This document shows positions 7,481-16,617 of a stretch of 64,000 nucleotides of DNA, piece by piece. This stretch comes from Pseudomonas fluorescens (GTDB taxonomy: Bacteria > Pseudomonadota > Gammaproteobacteria > Pseudomonadales > Pseudomonadaceae). The stretch is taken from the NCBI RefSeq assembly GCF_001307275.1, contig NZ_CP012831.1, positions 1,426,001 through 1,490,000 on the forward strand, written 5' to 3'. The translations under genes were made by a program, and so were the position numbers. The notes under the pieces were generated by a model, which saw only the letters and a program-made list of their open reading frames with translations, was not told the origin of the DNA and did no database searches. Numbering within the stretch: the stretch's first letter is position 1; each line of letters starts with the position of its first letter.

Positions 7481-9460
7481 TTATTCGCTGATTCGCGCCA
7501 GCCAGGCCTTATGTTCAGGCCGTGTATCAGCGGGCAAGTCCCGAATGTAGGCGTGTAACTCTGCCTGCATACCGAACACCCTCCATATCAGCGGAGCCAA
7601 GCGCAATACAGGGCTGCGCGCCTGTTCCAACTCACGCAGCAATTGCAGGCTGCGTTCTTTGTATTCGGCGAGTGCGTCCGACTGGTAATCGAAGGCTTTG
7701 CCCAGCCCGGAGATGTACATCAATTTTGCGACTTCAACCGTCGGCCAGTGGAGAGCCATGTTGAGCGGCCAGTCGAGCATGGCGCGCTCACCCCACATTG
7801 CGGACTTGGGCATATGCCCGTTCGCCAGCAGCGTCAACGTGAAGGCCTGGCCCAGCTCGGTCAGGTACACCGGCAGAACTTCGGCCGTGGGATGCAGGTA
7901 GAACGAATCCAGTGGTGTCTCGCGCCTCAGTCCAATGCCGGCCAGCAAGCGCGTCTCAAGATCGAGTACCAGCGCGCCGATGTCTGCTGTCACCGCGCTG
8001 CCGATTTCCGCGGCCTGCTGGGTGCGGGTCGCGCAGTCCCAGAGCTTCAGGGAAATCTGCCATTGGGCTTGATCACCTTCACCCGAACAGCCGATCTCGC
8101 CGGTGATGAAGGACTTCATCGTCGGCGGCACGATATCGAAAAGCGCGTGGCCGTCGGCTTCACACCCCGATAGCACCGGGCCGCCGCCTTCCACGATTTG
8201 GATGTAACAAGTGCCTACATGGTCGCTCCAGTAGTGCACGGCTTCAGACAGGTAAAGAGGAATCGCGCGCGCGAAGCGCCCCAGTTCATCCTCCCGTTGC
8301 GATTCGGCGCGCTCTGATCCGTCTGTGCTTTTGGATAACGCGAAGAAGCCGATTTCCGATGCCCCTTCCGGTTTCTGCGCAAAGAACCAGTCGGCATTGC
8401 GCAAACCGTAGTGCCAGATCGGCTGGCTCAATGCCAACGTCGCGAACCTCAGGCTTTCAGGATCAACCGGCACGCCTTGGTCGTCCTGCTTGTGCATTTG
8501 CAGGAAGGCTTGGGCAAACTGATCGAGTTGGCTTTTGATCGGTGCAAAACCCAGGGCATACAGGCGGGCGAGCAGCGCCTCGCCTTCGACCGCATTCCCG
8601 AGTGCCTGATAGGCGCGCAGCAAGTTGATACCGGCCATGGGGTCGTGTTTGCGTTCATCGTAGACAGGCCCGACCAACTCAACGATCAGTGGGATCTGGC
8701 CGTTGTTACCCAAGTCGCCCGAGATCATCATCAGGGCATTGCCGTCGAAGGTACCCGCCGTCAGCACCTGCGCGTAAAACCTGCGTGCCGACTCGACGTC
8801 GTTCTGTTCCAGGCAATGACGCGCCAACCACAATGGCGCACGCCAACTACCGGGTAACGCCGCCACGGAACGCAGCGCCTTGAGATAGCCCGCCTCGCCG
8901 GCCCTTTCCCGCTGCATGGCTGCCCACCACAACAGGCCGTTCTCCAGGTTGGGGTCGGCCTGGATCGCGCGCCAAAGCGTTTCATCGGCAAGCACCGGCT
9001 CGCCTCGCTCGCTGAAGACCTTGGCCAGGTTGGTCAGCAAGGTACCCGTCGCGCCTACTTTCGCCATCCCCGTGCGCAGCGTGTTTTCGGCGGCATCGAG
9101 CTGGCCGTTCTCCATCAGCACAATGCCCTGGATGACATGGCTGCGCTCGGGATTGCTGTCGATCTCGACAAGTTGCGCAGCGGCCGGGATCAAGTCAGCG
9201 ACAAAGCCATCATTCAACCCCGAGATAATCAGGCTGTAGAGCTCGTCGGCAGAACGCCATTTCTCCTGCAGGTTTGGCAGGAAGACTTGGTCGCGCCACT
9301 CGTTGCGGGTGATCTTCATCTCACGACCGTAGCTGTCGTAGACCGTGATAAGTTCATTGTCGGCCGGCTGGGGCGGCGTCGCCTCAGGGTGCGCAGAAGA
9401 AACAGGTGCCGAAGTGCGGGACTTCTTACCGCCCAGGGCGGACAGGATGCGTTTGAACAT
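7481..9460 (-). CDS. Large TPR-like cytoplasmic protein of unknown function
   Basis: A 659-residue protein with no signal peptide or membrane segment. Residues about 60-330 are helical and repeat-like, with TPR-style positions (LAKVFSERGEPVLADETLWRAI, then a second unit ARHCLEQNDVESARRFYAQVL). The C-terminal half, rich in aromatic residues and dipeptides such as YW and HY, matches nothing I recognise. The ATG at 9460 is the first Met before the conserved-looking start MFKRILSALGGKK; no strong ribosome binding site precedes it, and an upstream frame to 9553 is open. Confidence 0.6.
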   Translation of the reverse strand: MFKRILSALGGKKSRTSAPVSSAHPEATPPQPADNELITVYDSYGREMKITRNEWRDQVFLPNLQEKWRSADELYSLIISGLNDGFVADLIPAAAQLVEIDSNPERSHVIQGIVLMENGQLDAAENTLRTGMAKVGATGTLLTNLAKVFSERGEPVLADETLWRAIQADPNLENGLLWWAAMQRERAGEAGYLKALRSVAALPGSWRAPLWLARHCLEQNDVESARRFYAQVLTAGTFDGNALMMISGDLGNNGQIPLIVELVGPVYDERKHDPMAGINLLRAYQALGNAVEGEALLARLYALGFAPIKSQLDQFAQAFLQMHKQDDQGVPVDPESLRFATLALSQPIWHYGLRNADWFFAQKPEGASEIGFFALSKSTDGSERAESQREDELGRFARAIPLYLSEAVHYWSDHVGTCYIQIVEGGGPVLSGCEADGHALFDIVPPTMKSFITGEIGCSGEGDQAQWQISLKLWDCATRTQQAAEIGSAVTADIGALVLDLETRLLAGIGLRRETPLDSFYLHPTAEVLPVYLTELGQAFTLTLLANGHMPKSAMWGERAMLDWPLNMALHWPTVEVAKLMYISGLGKAFDYQSDALAEYKERSLQLLRELEQARSPVLRLAPLIWRVFGMQAELHAYIRDLPADTRPEHKAWLARISE

Positions 9461-9777
9461 AAGGGCAATGACACCGTTTCTGAGTTTGTCGGCACGGTGT
9501 TCCTGGGATGGAAGTCTGCAGTCTTCTTGTGAGCGGCCGACAGCTTTGCGCATTCACTTGCAGAGAGCGACAAACGTGGACAAGCCAAGAGCAACGATGG
9601 GGGAAGTTGGCATTTAAGCACAACTTCAAACACGACTTTGCGCAGCCGCTGGGCACAGACACCTTGGAAACGTCTATCCCCCTGTGGCGAGGGAGCAAGC
9701 TTCCTCGCCACACTGATAGGTTGCCGAATGCCTTATTGGAAAGTTCTTATCGTCATGAAAAGACTATCCCTGCATGG
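9461..9777. other. Intergenic region with one solo REP
   Basis: A stretch of 317 bases without a supported gene. It contains a single REP palindrome at 9679-9710 and otherwise shows no structure I can name. The upstream region of the 659-residue protein gene lies here. Confidence 0.5.
9679..9710. repeat. Solo REP palindrome, GTGGCGAGG family
   Basis: GTGGCGAGG and CCTCGCCAC flank the core GAGCAAGCTT, giving an almost perfect hairpin. It belongs to a REP family different from the GTGGGAGC elements in this window; the same family occurs as a doublet at 20281 and as a single copy at 53672. Confidence 0.8.
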
Positions 9778-10335
9778 TCAGTTTGCGTCGGCATCCATTT
9801 TTGGAACGCCAATGGTTTTGCGTTCACCCGTTGCGGAGATTTCGTACACGTTCATGACCCAAGTGTCGGCGATCACGGTTTCAACCAGGTAATTCTTCTT
9901 GGCTTGCGGCGTGAATTGCTGCGCAACAGGCTGTTCCTTGTCGAACGGCGTGGGCATGGGAATACCGTTAAAGGTAAACGGTTTGTCCTTGACCTCCCCT
10001 TTTACGTACACCGTTTTGTCCGATTCGACCAGTTGACTGATGTTGTCAGTCCCACCGGCGATTTTCTTCAGATAAGCCGGTATACGCTTGAAGTAAGCAG
10101 AGTCGTAAACCCGCTCACCCGCGCTCATGAATCCAGTATTGGCATACCCGTACAGGTAACTGACAGGACGATCACCCTCGCCGCCTATGGTACGGAAAGT
10201 CACGCTGGCTTGATGGTCATTCATGGCCAGTGGAACGACCGGCCCTGAAGTAAGATCACCCGCCTGACGGCTGCTGCAGCCGGTCATGACAAGGGCGAAA
10301 GTGATTGCTAATGGAAACGCCAAAGAAGTTTTCAT
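9778..10335 (-). CDS. Predicted lipoprotein, function unknown
   Basis: A 185-residue protein with a lipoprotein signal peptide (lipobox VMTGC, Cys20). The mature part is mixed alpha/beta and has no motif I recognise. It is likely anchored in the outer membrane, since the residues after Cys (SSR) do not form an inner-membrane retention signal. It is monocistronic and divergent from the next gene at 10521, also a small lipoprotein. Confidence 0.65.
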   Translation of the reverse strand: MKTSLAFPLAITFALVMTGCSSRQAGDLTSGPVVPLAMNDHQASVTFRTIGGEGDRPVSYLYGYANTGFMSAGERVYDSAYFKRIPAYLKKIAGGTDNISQLVESDKTVYVKGEVKDKPFTFNGIPMPTPFDKEQPVAQQFTPQAKKNYLVETVIADTWVMNVYEISATGERKTIGVPKMDADAN

Positions 10336-10520
10336 TCGATCCCTGAACAGTTTAAAAAGGACTGTATAGAAGCATTTGCAGAGTGGAAGTTCCCTGTACG
10401 CTGTCGGTGCTGCTGTGGAATTGCCCCGCCTGCCGACGCCACGCTGATCCTACACCACTGGAGAGACTCACCCGACGGCGTCTCACACTTTATCCGAGTC
10501 AAACCATAAGAAATAACGCC

Positions 10521-10832
10521 ATGTGCACGAGGAGCCTGTTGCTGAGTTTGTGCGCAGTGTTACTGGTTGGCTGCACGGGAAGGGGCTTTCAACCGCCGCC
10601 TGGGGACTTCACACAATGGTACAAAAAGGGGGTGTCCCAATCGGGCGTCGACAACGCCATGCGTGCTTGCGGGTATACCAATCTTGATGGCGCGGGAGAC
10701 ACCTCGCCGATTGATGTTGTGCTGACCCGGTTCTACTGCATGAAAGACGCAGGGTTCTCGCGCAGGGACAATCTCGACCTGTGCAAGGAAGGCCGCATCG
10801 GCGAATCATCGGTGTGCGAAGGCCGCCGGTAA
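10521..10832 (+). CDS. Small predicted lipoprotein
   Basis: A 103-residue protein with lipobox LLVGC (Cys18) and a mature part rich in Cys (about five) with Trp-Tyr-Lys and Asp-rich segments. The ATG at 10521 starts exactly at the signal peptide; the frame is open upstream to 10383 but that stretch looks non-coding. Family not recognised. An imperfect hairpin (CGTTTTC ... GAAAACG) lies just after the stop at 10832-10855 and may end transcription. Confidence 0.65.
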   Translation: MCTRSLLLSLCAVLLVGCTGRGFQPPPGDFTQWYKKGVSQSGVDNAMRACGYTNLDGAGDTSPIDVVLTRFYCMKDAGFSRRDNLDLCKEGRIGESSVCEGRR

Positions 10833-10952
10833 CGTTTTCGAGTGTCATGAAAACGCTGTAAACGACGGCTTCCAAGCCAGAAGGGGCAGCAATCCGACCG
10901 GCCAAAGACACCCCGCGCCACCGAGCGGGGGCGTCCTCCCTGTTACTCCCTT

Positions 10953-11815
10953 TCAGCTTGCCGGATTGCGTGCCGTGACGATCCACGCCGCGCCGTCGAT
11001 CATCACCGAGCGCTCGCCGGGGAGGCCCGCGAAGGCGGCACGAACCGCGGCCCAGGCGCGGGCGCGGATGTCGTCGGGCTGGTCAGCGAGCACAAGCGAC
11101 AGCGGGCCGCCCTCGAACGCCATCTTCACCCCGTCGTCGATCGCTTCGTCCCGCGTCCCGCCCTCACCGAACGGGATAGAAGCATCGAAGGGCGCGATCG
11201 CGATATCGGTGAAGCCGGCCGCCGTCAGGATGCGTGTCACCCGCCCCCGATCACCAAACGAGAATGGGCCGGGCGCTTCGGGATCGGGCGGTGCGGTCAG
11301 TGGGACGATGCCCTTGATCGCGCCCATCGGCAGGCGCACCCAATCGTTCTCGGCCACGCCGCGCCAGCAGACGAAAGCGACCCGCCCGCCCGGCCGAAGC
11401 GCGCGTCGCATATGGGCGAACGCCCCTGTCGGATCGTCGAAGAACATCACTCCGAAGCGCGAGAACAGGATGTCGAAAGCGCCCTCGGGCAGCTCGGCGC
11501 GGCTGGCGTCGGCTACCCGGAACCGGGCCGGCGTATCCTGGGGTGCCCGTGCGTGCGCTCGGCCGATCAGCGGTTCGGATATGTCCACGCCCAGCACATG
11601 GCCGCCCGCGCCGACGCGGCCAGCCAGATCCAGACTCGATGCGCCCGCGCCGCAGCCGACGTCCAGCACGCGTTCGCCCGTGGCGGGCGCGGCGGCTTCG
11701 ATCGCGGCCTGGCCGAACACCGCAAACATGGCGTCGAGCCGGGCCTGGTTGGCGGCCCAGTACTCACGCTTTGGCCATTCCAGTCGGCGACCTGAGGGGC
11801 TTTTTGCTCTGTCAT
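10953..11815 (-). pseudogene. SAM-dependent methyltransferase gene with a -1 frameshift near its start
   Basis: The product would be a class I methyltransferase of about 287 residues: motif I VLDVGCGAGASSLDL, GVDISEPLI, and LFSRFGVMFFDDPTGAF are clear. The natural start is the ATG at 11815 (GAGGAG upstream), giving MTEQKAPQVADWNGQS. After that the frame breaks: the family continues with a GEYWAANQARLDAM-like segment, which here lies one frame away starting at about 11772. A single missing G after AGC would restore the frame. Either the gene is inactive or the base was lost in sequencing. The frame without the first 16 residues is open from 11894 but lacks a good start. Confidence 0.75.
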
Positions 11816-11881
11816 GACATCTCCTCGTTTTGATTCGTTCTTGACCAGCGCCCCTTTGATCGAGGCAAGGAGGAAAGGACG

Positions 11882-12727
11882 CTACTTGGCCCATGCCGCG
11901 ATCCGTTCCGCGATCGCCTCAGGGGCCTCGATGTGCAGGAAGTGACCGACGCCGGGGACGACCTCCATCGCGTGCGGGGCGGCGAACCGATGTCGGTCGT
12001 CGACCTGCGCGGGGAGGATGCAGCCGTCGTTGGCACCGTGAAGCTGCAACAGGGGCACCGTGATCGGCTGAGACATGCGGCGCGTCGCACCAATCATGCC
12101 GGGGCGCAGCATCGCCCGGTAATACTTTAGGGGCGCGGGCATGCTCTTGCGCAGATGCTCGTGTAGCTCTGCCTTGAGAGCGGGATCGAGCGAGAAGCCG
12201 GGGGACCACTGACGCCAGAGGCGGTCGATGAAGGCGAGATCGCGGGCGGTGGCGATCCAGCCGCTTCCAGGCAGTTGAAAGAGCCCCATGTACGAGCTCC
12301 GGCGCAGTTGAGCGAGGTGCGTCAGCCGGCTCATGAACGTGAGCGGGTGAGGGATTGCGAGCGCGACCGCGCGTTCGATCCGCTCCGGCGCGGTGACGCA
12401 GGCGTCATAGGTGATCAGGGCGCCCCAGTCGTGGCCAATCAACTCCACGGCTCGCCCCGGAGACCAGCGGTCGATCAGCGCGAGCACGTCGCTGGTGAGG
12501 GCTGCGAAGTCGAACGGGCCCGCGGTCGGGGACGGTGAGTAACCGCGAAGCCAGGGTGCGATGACGTGACGGCCACGGCGGCCGAGCTCGGCAAGGAAGG
12601 GCTTCGCGGTCGGCGGATGATCCGGGAAACCGTGCAAGACGATCGTCGGTTGACCATCCGGATCACCCCCCTTCAACGCATGAAAGGTACCGTGTGGCAG
12701 GTCGAAAGTGACGTGTTCGAACTCCAT
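11882..12727 (-). CDS. Alpha/beta hydrolase (epoxide/haloalkane-type)
   Basis: A 281-residue alpha/beta hydrolase. HGFPDHPP contains the oxyanion-hole HGxP motif, GHDWGAL the nucleophilic Asp, GANDGCI a candidate acid, and GVGHFLHIEAP the catalytic His. The Asp nucleophile favours C-O or C-halogen bond hydrolysis (epoxide hydrolase or dehalogenase type) over ester hydrolysis; the substrate is unknown. The ATG at 12727 begins the conserved part; the longer frame to 12925 covers a repeat remnant and is not coding. It precedes the broken methyltransferase gene, probably in one operon. Confidence 0.8.
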   Translation of the reverse strand: MEFEHVTFDLPHGTFHALKGGDPDGQPTIVLHGFPDHPPTAKPFLAELGRRGRHVIAPWLRGYSPSPTAGPFDFAALTSDVLALIDRWSPGRAVELIGHDWGALITYDACVTAPERIERAVALAIPHPLTFMSRLTHLAQLRRSSYMGLFQLPGSGWIATARDLAFIDRLWRQWSPGFSLDPALKAELHEHLRKSMPAPLKYYRAMLRPGMIGATRRMSQPITVPLLQLHGANDGCILPAQVDDRHRFAAPHAMEVVPGVGHFLHIEAPEAIAERIAAWAK

Positions 12728-12834
12728 GTGTGTCAGCCTTTTTTCAAGAGTGGTCGGGCGAGAATGCTGATGCTGGCTTCGGTTTTTCTGCTCTTGGACA
12801 TGTGCGCCTCCATGCTCATCTCCAATCTGTGCTC

Positions 12835-12886
12835 TCAAGCCGGCATCGACTGCTGGGCGAAGGTACCCGCCATCGCGCCTTGCCAT
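12835..12886. repeat. 52-bp direct repeat, left copy (remnant of oxidoreductase 3' end)
   Basis: These 52 bases match 13331-13382, the last codons of the flavoprotein gene, with about six mismatches. On the minus strand they still read WQGAMAGTFAQQSMPA before a stop, against WQGATAGISAQQSMLV in the intact gene. The two copies flank the monooxygenase gene as direct repeats. Confidence 0.85.
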
Positions 12887-12896
12887 ATTTCTGGAG

Positions 12897-13274
12897 TCAG
12901 GCCGTGCAAAAACCGGGGACGGCAACCTTCTGGAACAAGTGCGGAGTGGCTACGACGGATGACGGATAGGCCGAAACCTTCGCGACGAATTCGGGACGAG
13001 CGAAGGCATCGCGGAGCGTCTCGGTGGACTCCCACACCACATAGTTCAGGAACGTCGGGCTATCACCGATCGCTCGGTGCAATTGGGTGGAGATGAAACC
13101 CGGCTGCTGCTTCAGGGTTTCGCCTGCCGCCTTGAAGGCGTCCAGGAAGCCCGCTTCGTCGGCGGTACCGACCGTGAATATGTTGATAAGTACGATTGGC
13201 GCGGCCGAGATGCCGAGTTGGCGCTCAAGCGGGAATTTATCGTCTAGCGGCTTGAATTTCTTCAGCACTTCCAT
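12897..13274 (-). CDS. Antibiotic-biosynthesis-monooxygenase-fold protein
   Basis: A 125-residue single-domain ferredoxin-like protein of the ABM superfamily. The visible marks are LINIFTVGTADEAGFLDAF, the QPGFISTQLHR strand, the NYVVWES strand with a following helix, and the C-terminal PHLFQKVAVPG typical of small ABM proteins. Members act as cofactor-free monooxygenases or dimeric stress proteins; the substrate is unknown. The ATG at 13274 is the natural start; the open frame runs up to 13382 across the 52-bp repeat. The gene sits exactly between the two repeat copies. Confidence 0.8.
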   Translation of the reverse strand: MEVLKKFKPLDDKFPLERQLGISAAPIVLINIFTVGTADEAGFLDAFKAAGETLKQQPGFISTQLHRAIGDSPTFLNYVVWESTETLRDAFARPEFVAKVSAYPSSVVATPHLFQKVAVPGFCTA

Positions 13275-13330
13275 GGTGGCACTCGCGTCTGTTGTGAAAT
13301 TGGAATTGGCGTGGTCGATGCTGCTTGATC

Positions 13331-13382
13331 TCAAACCAGCATCGACTGCTGGGCGGAGATGCCCGCCGTCGCGCCTTGCCAT
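13331..13382. repeat. 52-bp direct repeat, right copy (3' end of flavoprotein gene)
   Basis: This is the terminal 52 bases of the oxidoreductase gene, duplicated at 12835-12886 beyond the monooxygenase gene. Confidence 0.85.
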
Positions 13383-14224
13383 GATGCCGTGGTGACCGAG
13401 GGCATTCCGAGGCTGGCGAGGTCGCCGGCGGCGTAGATGCCGGGCACGCTGGTTTCGCGGCGCTCGTCGACCTTGAGGACGATGCCCTGGGGCGTATCGA
13501 CCGTGGCGAGACCCAGCGATTCATGCAGGCGTGCGGACGGTTTGTTGCGCGGATGCGCGAACAGGATGTCGACCGCGACAGAGGGGCCGGCGTCGAGCCT
13601 GACGGTGGCGTTATGGCTCTCGTCATGGTCGATTTCGGTGACCCGGCCATCGACGACAGGGATGCCACGGCGCGCCAGATCGGCCCGGATGTCGGGTGGA
13701 ATGTCGTGACCATTGGCAAAGACCGTCAACGTGTCAGTCCAATCGTGGTACAGCCTGACGTAGTTGTGCGACATTGGGCCGGACCAGACGAGGCCCCAAT
13801 GCCGGCCGGCAACTTCAAAGCCGTCGCAATAGGGGCAAGGCACGATGGAGGTGCCCCAGCCTTCGGCAAAGCCGGGAAGTTCAGGCATCTGGTCGGCGAC
13901 GCCATAGCTCAGGATCAGGCGGCGCGCCCTCAGGGTTTCGCCCTCGCCCGTGAGGACGGAGAAATCGTCGATTGCGCCGGAGACGCTCTCGGCCCGGGCA
14001 GTGACCAGCTGGATCGTGGGATAGCGCGCCAGCTGCTGCCGCGCCTCGGCCAGGATCTCCAGCGGTGGCTTGTGGTCGTGGCCGAGCAGGCCATGGGAGT
14101 GGTCGGCGAAGCGATTGCGCGGCAGGCCGGTATCGAGGACGGTGACCTTGCGGCGGGCACGGCCGAGTTGCAGGGCGGCGGCAAGCCCGGCAAAGCTGCC
14201 GCCGATGATGATGACGTCATTCAT
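13331..14224 (-). CDS. Thioredoxin-reductase-like NAD(P)/FAD oxidoreductase
   Basis: A 297-residue two-domain flavoprotein. The FAD-binding GGSFAGLAAALQLGRARR lies at residues 7-24, the redox-active pair CPYC (SIVPCPYCDGFEV) near residue 130, and the second FAD motif GIYAAGDLAS near the C-terminus. This is the thioredoxin reductase layout. The usual GxGxxA NAD(P) motif after CPYC is altered (WGLVWSGPMSHN), so the electron donor is uncertain. The ATG at 14224 gives the normal start (MNDVIIIGG). It is the first gene of a leftward cluster divergent from a TetR regulator. Confidence 0.82.
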   Translation of the reverse strand: MNDVIIIGGSFAGLAAALQLGRARRKVTVLDTGLPRNRFADHSHGLLGHDHKPPLEILAEARQQLARYPTIQLVTARAESVSGAIDDFSVLTGEGETLRARRLILSYGVADQMPELPGFAEGWGTSIVPCPYCDGFEVAGRHWGLVWSGPMSHNYVRLYHDWTDTLTVFANGHDIPPDIRADLARRGIPVVDGRVTEIDHDESHNATVRLDAGPSVAVDILFAHPRNKPSARLHESLGLATVDTPQGIVLKVDERRETSVPGIYAAGDLASLGMPSVTTASWQGATAGISAQQSMLV

Positions 14225-14329
14225 GATGATGGACTCCGCGCTGTGGATGAAGGGAGATCGCTTGCACAATTAAGAAACTAGGAAGTACCATAATCCACTA
14301 ATTTAGATACTGTCAAGTACTGGAATTTT
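14225..14329. promoter_or_regulatory. Shared intergenic region, probable TetR operator zone
   Basis: An A+T-rich gap between the divergent flavoprotein and TetR genes. It contains GGAAGTACC (14280-14288) and CAAGTACTGG (14314-14323) separated by an AT-rich core. Autoregulated TetR proteins usually bind between themselves and a divergent target, so the operator is expected here. The exact site is inference. Confidence 0.4.
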
Positions 14330-14959
14330 ATGACCGAACACAGTCAGGCCCGACGCGGCCGGCCCGCCAACGATGCGCTAGGCCAGACGATCATCGACGC
14401 CGCGGGCGAACTTTTTGTGGAATTGGGTTTTCAAGCGACGACAATGGACAAAGTCGCCCAGCGGGCGAAGATATCCAAGCTCAGCATCTATCGGCACTTC
14501 GAGAACAAGGAGGCGCTGTTCAGTGCGGCCATCGCGGCCCACTGTCAACAGTTTGCACCGCAGGCCCTTATTGAAGGCGTCGGCGGTTCGGCGGCAGATC
14601 AGCTCATGGCGGTGGGAACATCCCTGCTTCGCACGTTGTTGAGCCCCGACGTGCGCAGTGTCGAAGCCATGATCATGGCCGACAAGACGAATCAAAAATC
14701 GTTAAGCAAGCGCCATTACGAAGCCGGCCCCGCCTATGTCATTGCCCAGATCGAGGCCCTGTTGGGTCAGTTGCACGCGAAGGCGGTTCTGAACGTGCCC
14801 GATCCTCTCCAGTCCGCCCGCTTGTTTGCCGCGCTGTTCAAAGGATCCGATCTCCTGATAATCGCGCGCTTCGATGAGGCCTGGGCAGAGGACGACAACG
14901 AAATCGAATCCTATTGCCGGGCGGCCGTCGCCATGTTCATCGCCGCGCACGAAAAATAA
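14330..14959 (+). CDS. TetR/AcrR-family transcriptional regulator
   Basis: A 209-residue regulator. Residues about 12-62 are a TetR helix-turn-helix domain (GFQATTMDKVAQRAKISKLS followed by IYRHFENKEALF). The rest is an all-helical ligand-binding domain like that of AefR-type regulators. It is divergent from the leftward cluster of flavoprotein, monooxygenase, hydrolase and methyltransferase genes, which it probably represses; the inducer is unknown. Confidence 0.88.
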   Translation: MTEHSQARRGRPANDALGQTIIDAAGELFVELGFQATTMDKVAQRAKISKLSIYRHFENKEALFSAAIAAHCQQFAPQALIEGVGGSAADQLMAVGTSLLRTLLSPDVRSVEAMIMADKTNQKSLSKRHYEAGPAYVIAQIEALLGQLHAKAVLNVPDPLQSARLFAALFKGSDLLIIARFDEAWAEDDNEIESYCRAAVAMFIAAHEK

Positions 14960-15336
14960 AACCGTACCCGGAAAAGCACTCATGCATCACGAGAGAACCC
15001 AGTGGAATCGGACTGATCAAGAGATTTGATCCCGGGGCCTTCCCTTATCGATTACCCAGCAGGGCATTTACCCCAAAAAGCCAGAAGCCCGCATTACGCG
15101 GGCTCCAGGGCAGTTCTTGCTAGTCGGTGCCGGATAATGCCGGACACCCAATCATTCCCACCCAATCGTCGCCGTCGGCTTTGCTCGACACGTCATACGT
15201 GACGCGGGAGATGCCTTCGATTTCGTTGATGATGCGCTCGGAAACGGTTTCCAGCAGCCCCTACGGCAGGTGTGCCCAGCGAGCGGTCATGAAGTCGATG
15301 GTTTCCACGGCACGCAGGGCTACAAAAGGCCGCTGG
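14960..15336. other. Intergenic region made mostly of the guaA fragment
   Basis: No intact gene. About the first 110 bases show nothing, and 15070-15321 is a duplicated, decayed 3' end of guaA with its terminator (separate entry). Confidence 0.7.
15070..15321 (-). pseudogene. Duplicated 3' fragment of guaA with terminator
   Basis: These 252 bases align base for base with 16932-17181, the last 56 codons of guaA plus its downstream terminator hairpin (here AGCCCGC at 15086-15092 and GCGGGCT at 15098-15104). The copy has substitutions, a stop within the coding part (the region that reads CCCCTACGG where guaA has CTCATAGGG) and a one-base insertion near the end, so it cannot be translated. It is in the same orientation as guaA and the two copies flank the delta-60-repeat gene. 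Confidence 0.92.
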
Positions 15337-16617
15337 CTATCCCAGCAGTTGAAAAACAAAAGAAACGCTTCCTTGGTCGGTGCGCATTTCGCCTGCGACA
15401 ACAATAGCGTTGTTGTTCTGCAGCGCCATCGCAACGCGCGTCACCTCTTTGCCCAAGCTGATAGGTTTCCACCCCTTGCCATTGAAAGAAGTATCCGGTT
15501 TCCCATTTGGCAGATGGCGACCTACAATTATCTCTATATCCACATAGGCCAGAAGGCCGCAGGTCACGATGCGGGCGTCCGGCTGAATCGCGCAACCGAC
15601 CCAGAACGAGCCTTTGTTATCCACTGTGGGTTGAATCACGGGGTTGCCCTCGTTGAAATCCATGTCCTGGGTCCCGTCTCGATTCAGACTCACCAACATG
15701 CCGTTCGAAGCGAACATCGCTTCGCGAACGCCAGTGCCCCCACAGCCCAGAAGCTTTGAGTTTTTTTGCAGAACAACTTTATCGATCTCCCCTGGGCCCT
15801 GGGGGCCGAAGACGAAACCATTGACGCCAAAGTCGACGTCAAGTTCGCCTCTCATGTTGACGCGAGCCCAGGCACTCCAGACGATCCTCGTGTCGGTTTC
15901 CAGATAACCCGCCAAATAGAGGTGTTGGTCGATTAGGAGTGTCTGCGTCAAGACGGTGTTAGACCCGGGATGTTTAATGACGACAGCACCATTGTTGCCG
16001 AACTCTTTTATGAAATGGCCGCCTTCATCAAAGTGCATGATGAGCGTGACGTTTTGTCTGTTATGTATGCCCTTCAAGGCGACATAAATATTTCCGTTAT
16101 GAACAAGACAGGACAGTCTTGGGTTCAAGTCGACGTATTCAGGAGTTGCGTCTTTCTCGGCGATGAAGGCGGGTAGGCGGATATTTTCATAGTCATAGAG
16201 AGGCACGACATGCCCGGAAACACCGAAACCCTGATCCAGTGTACCGTCAGGATGATAGCGGGCAAGCCCAAGCATGATTGCGCCAAAGGAGTTACTTTGA
16301 GTAAGGCCTGCAAGCAGGATTTTTCCATCGGGTAATACGGTAATGTCCATGCCCATGGAGTACGCGTCAGGCATAAAGTCCCCGATAACCGGTTCTCCGT
16401 TATTGAAATCCCGGTTTCGAGTACCGTCAGGATTCAGGACGGTGATGATATAGCCGCCCATGAATGCGCCTACAGCGCCAGCTACATATATCTTTCCTGC
16501 GGCATCAGTAGCGACGGTGGTTGCGATTTCGCCCGGGATAACCACAAGCTTTCCATCGTTAAATGCAGGATCGAAGTCACCGGGTTGTTGTCGTTCGGTT
16601 GTTCCATTGGAGTTCAT
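15337..16617 (-). CDS. Delta-60-repeat (beta-propeller-like) protein
   Basis: A 426-residue protein without a signal peptide or membrane segment. It contains several degenerate repeats of about 50-60 residues of the delta-60 kind, marked by [56 protein letters not shown] and [14 protein letters not shown]. Such proteins are thought to fold as beta propellers and are often secreted or surface-associated; function unknown. The ATG at 16617 is preceded by AAAGGA. The stop comes 16 bases before the guaA fragment. Its A+T content is higher than that of the neighbouring guaA. Confidence 0.75.

Noticed and set aside
15127..15759. 210-codon plus-strand open frame
   Set aside because: It runs antisense through the guaA fragment and the delta-60-repeat gene; the real gene is on the minus strand.
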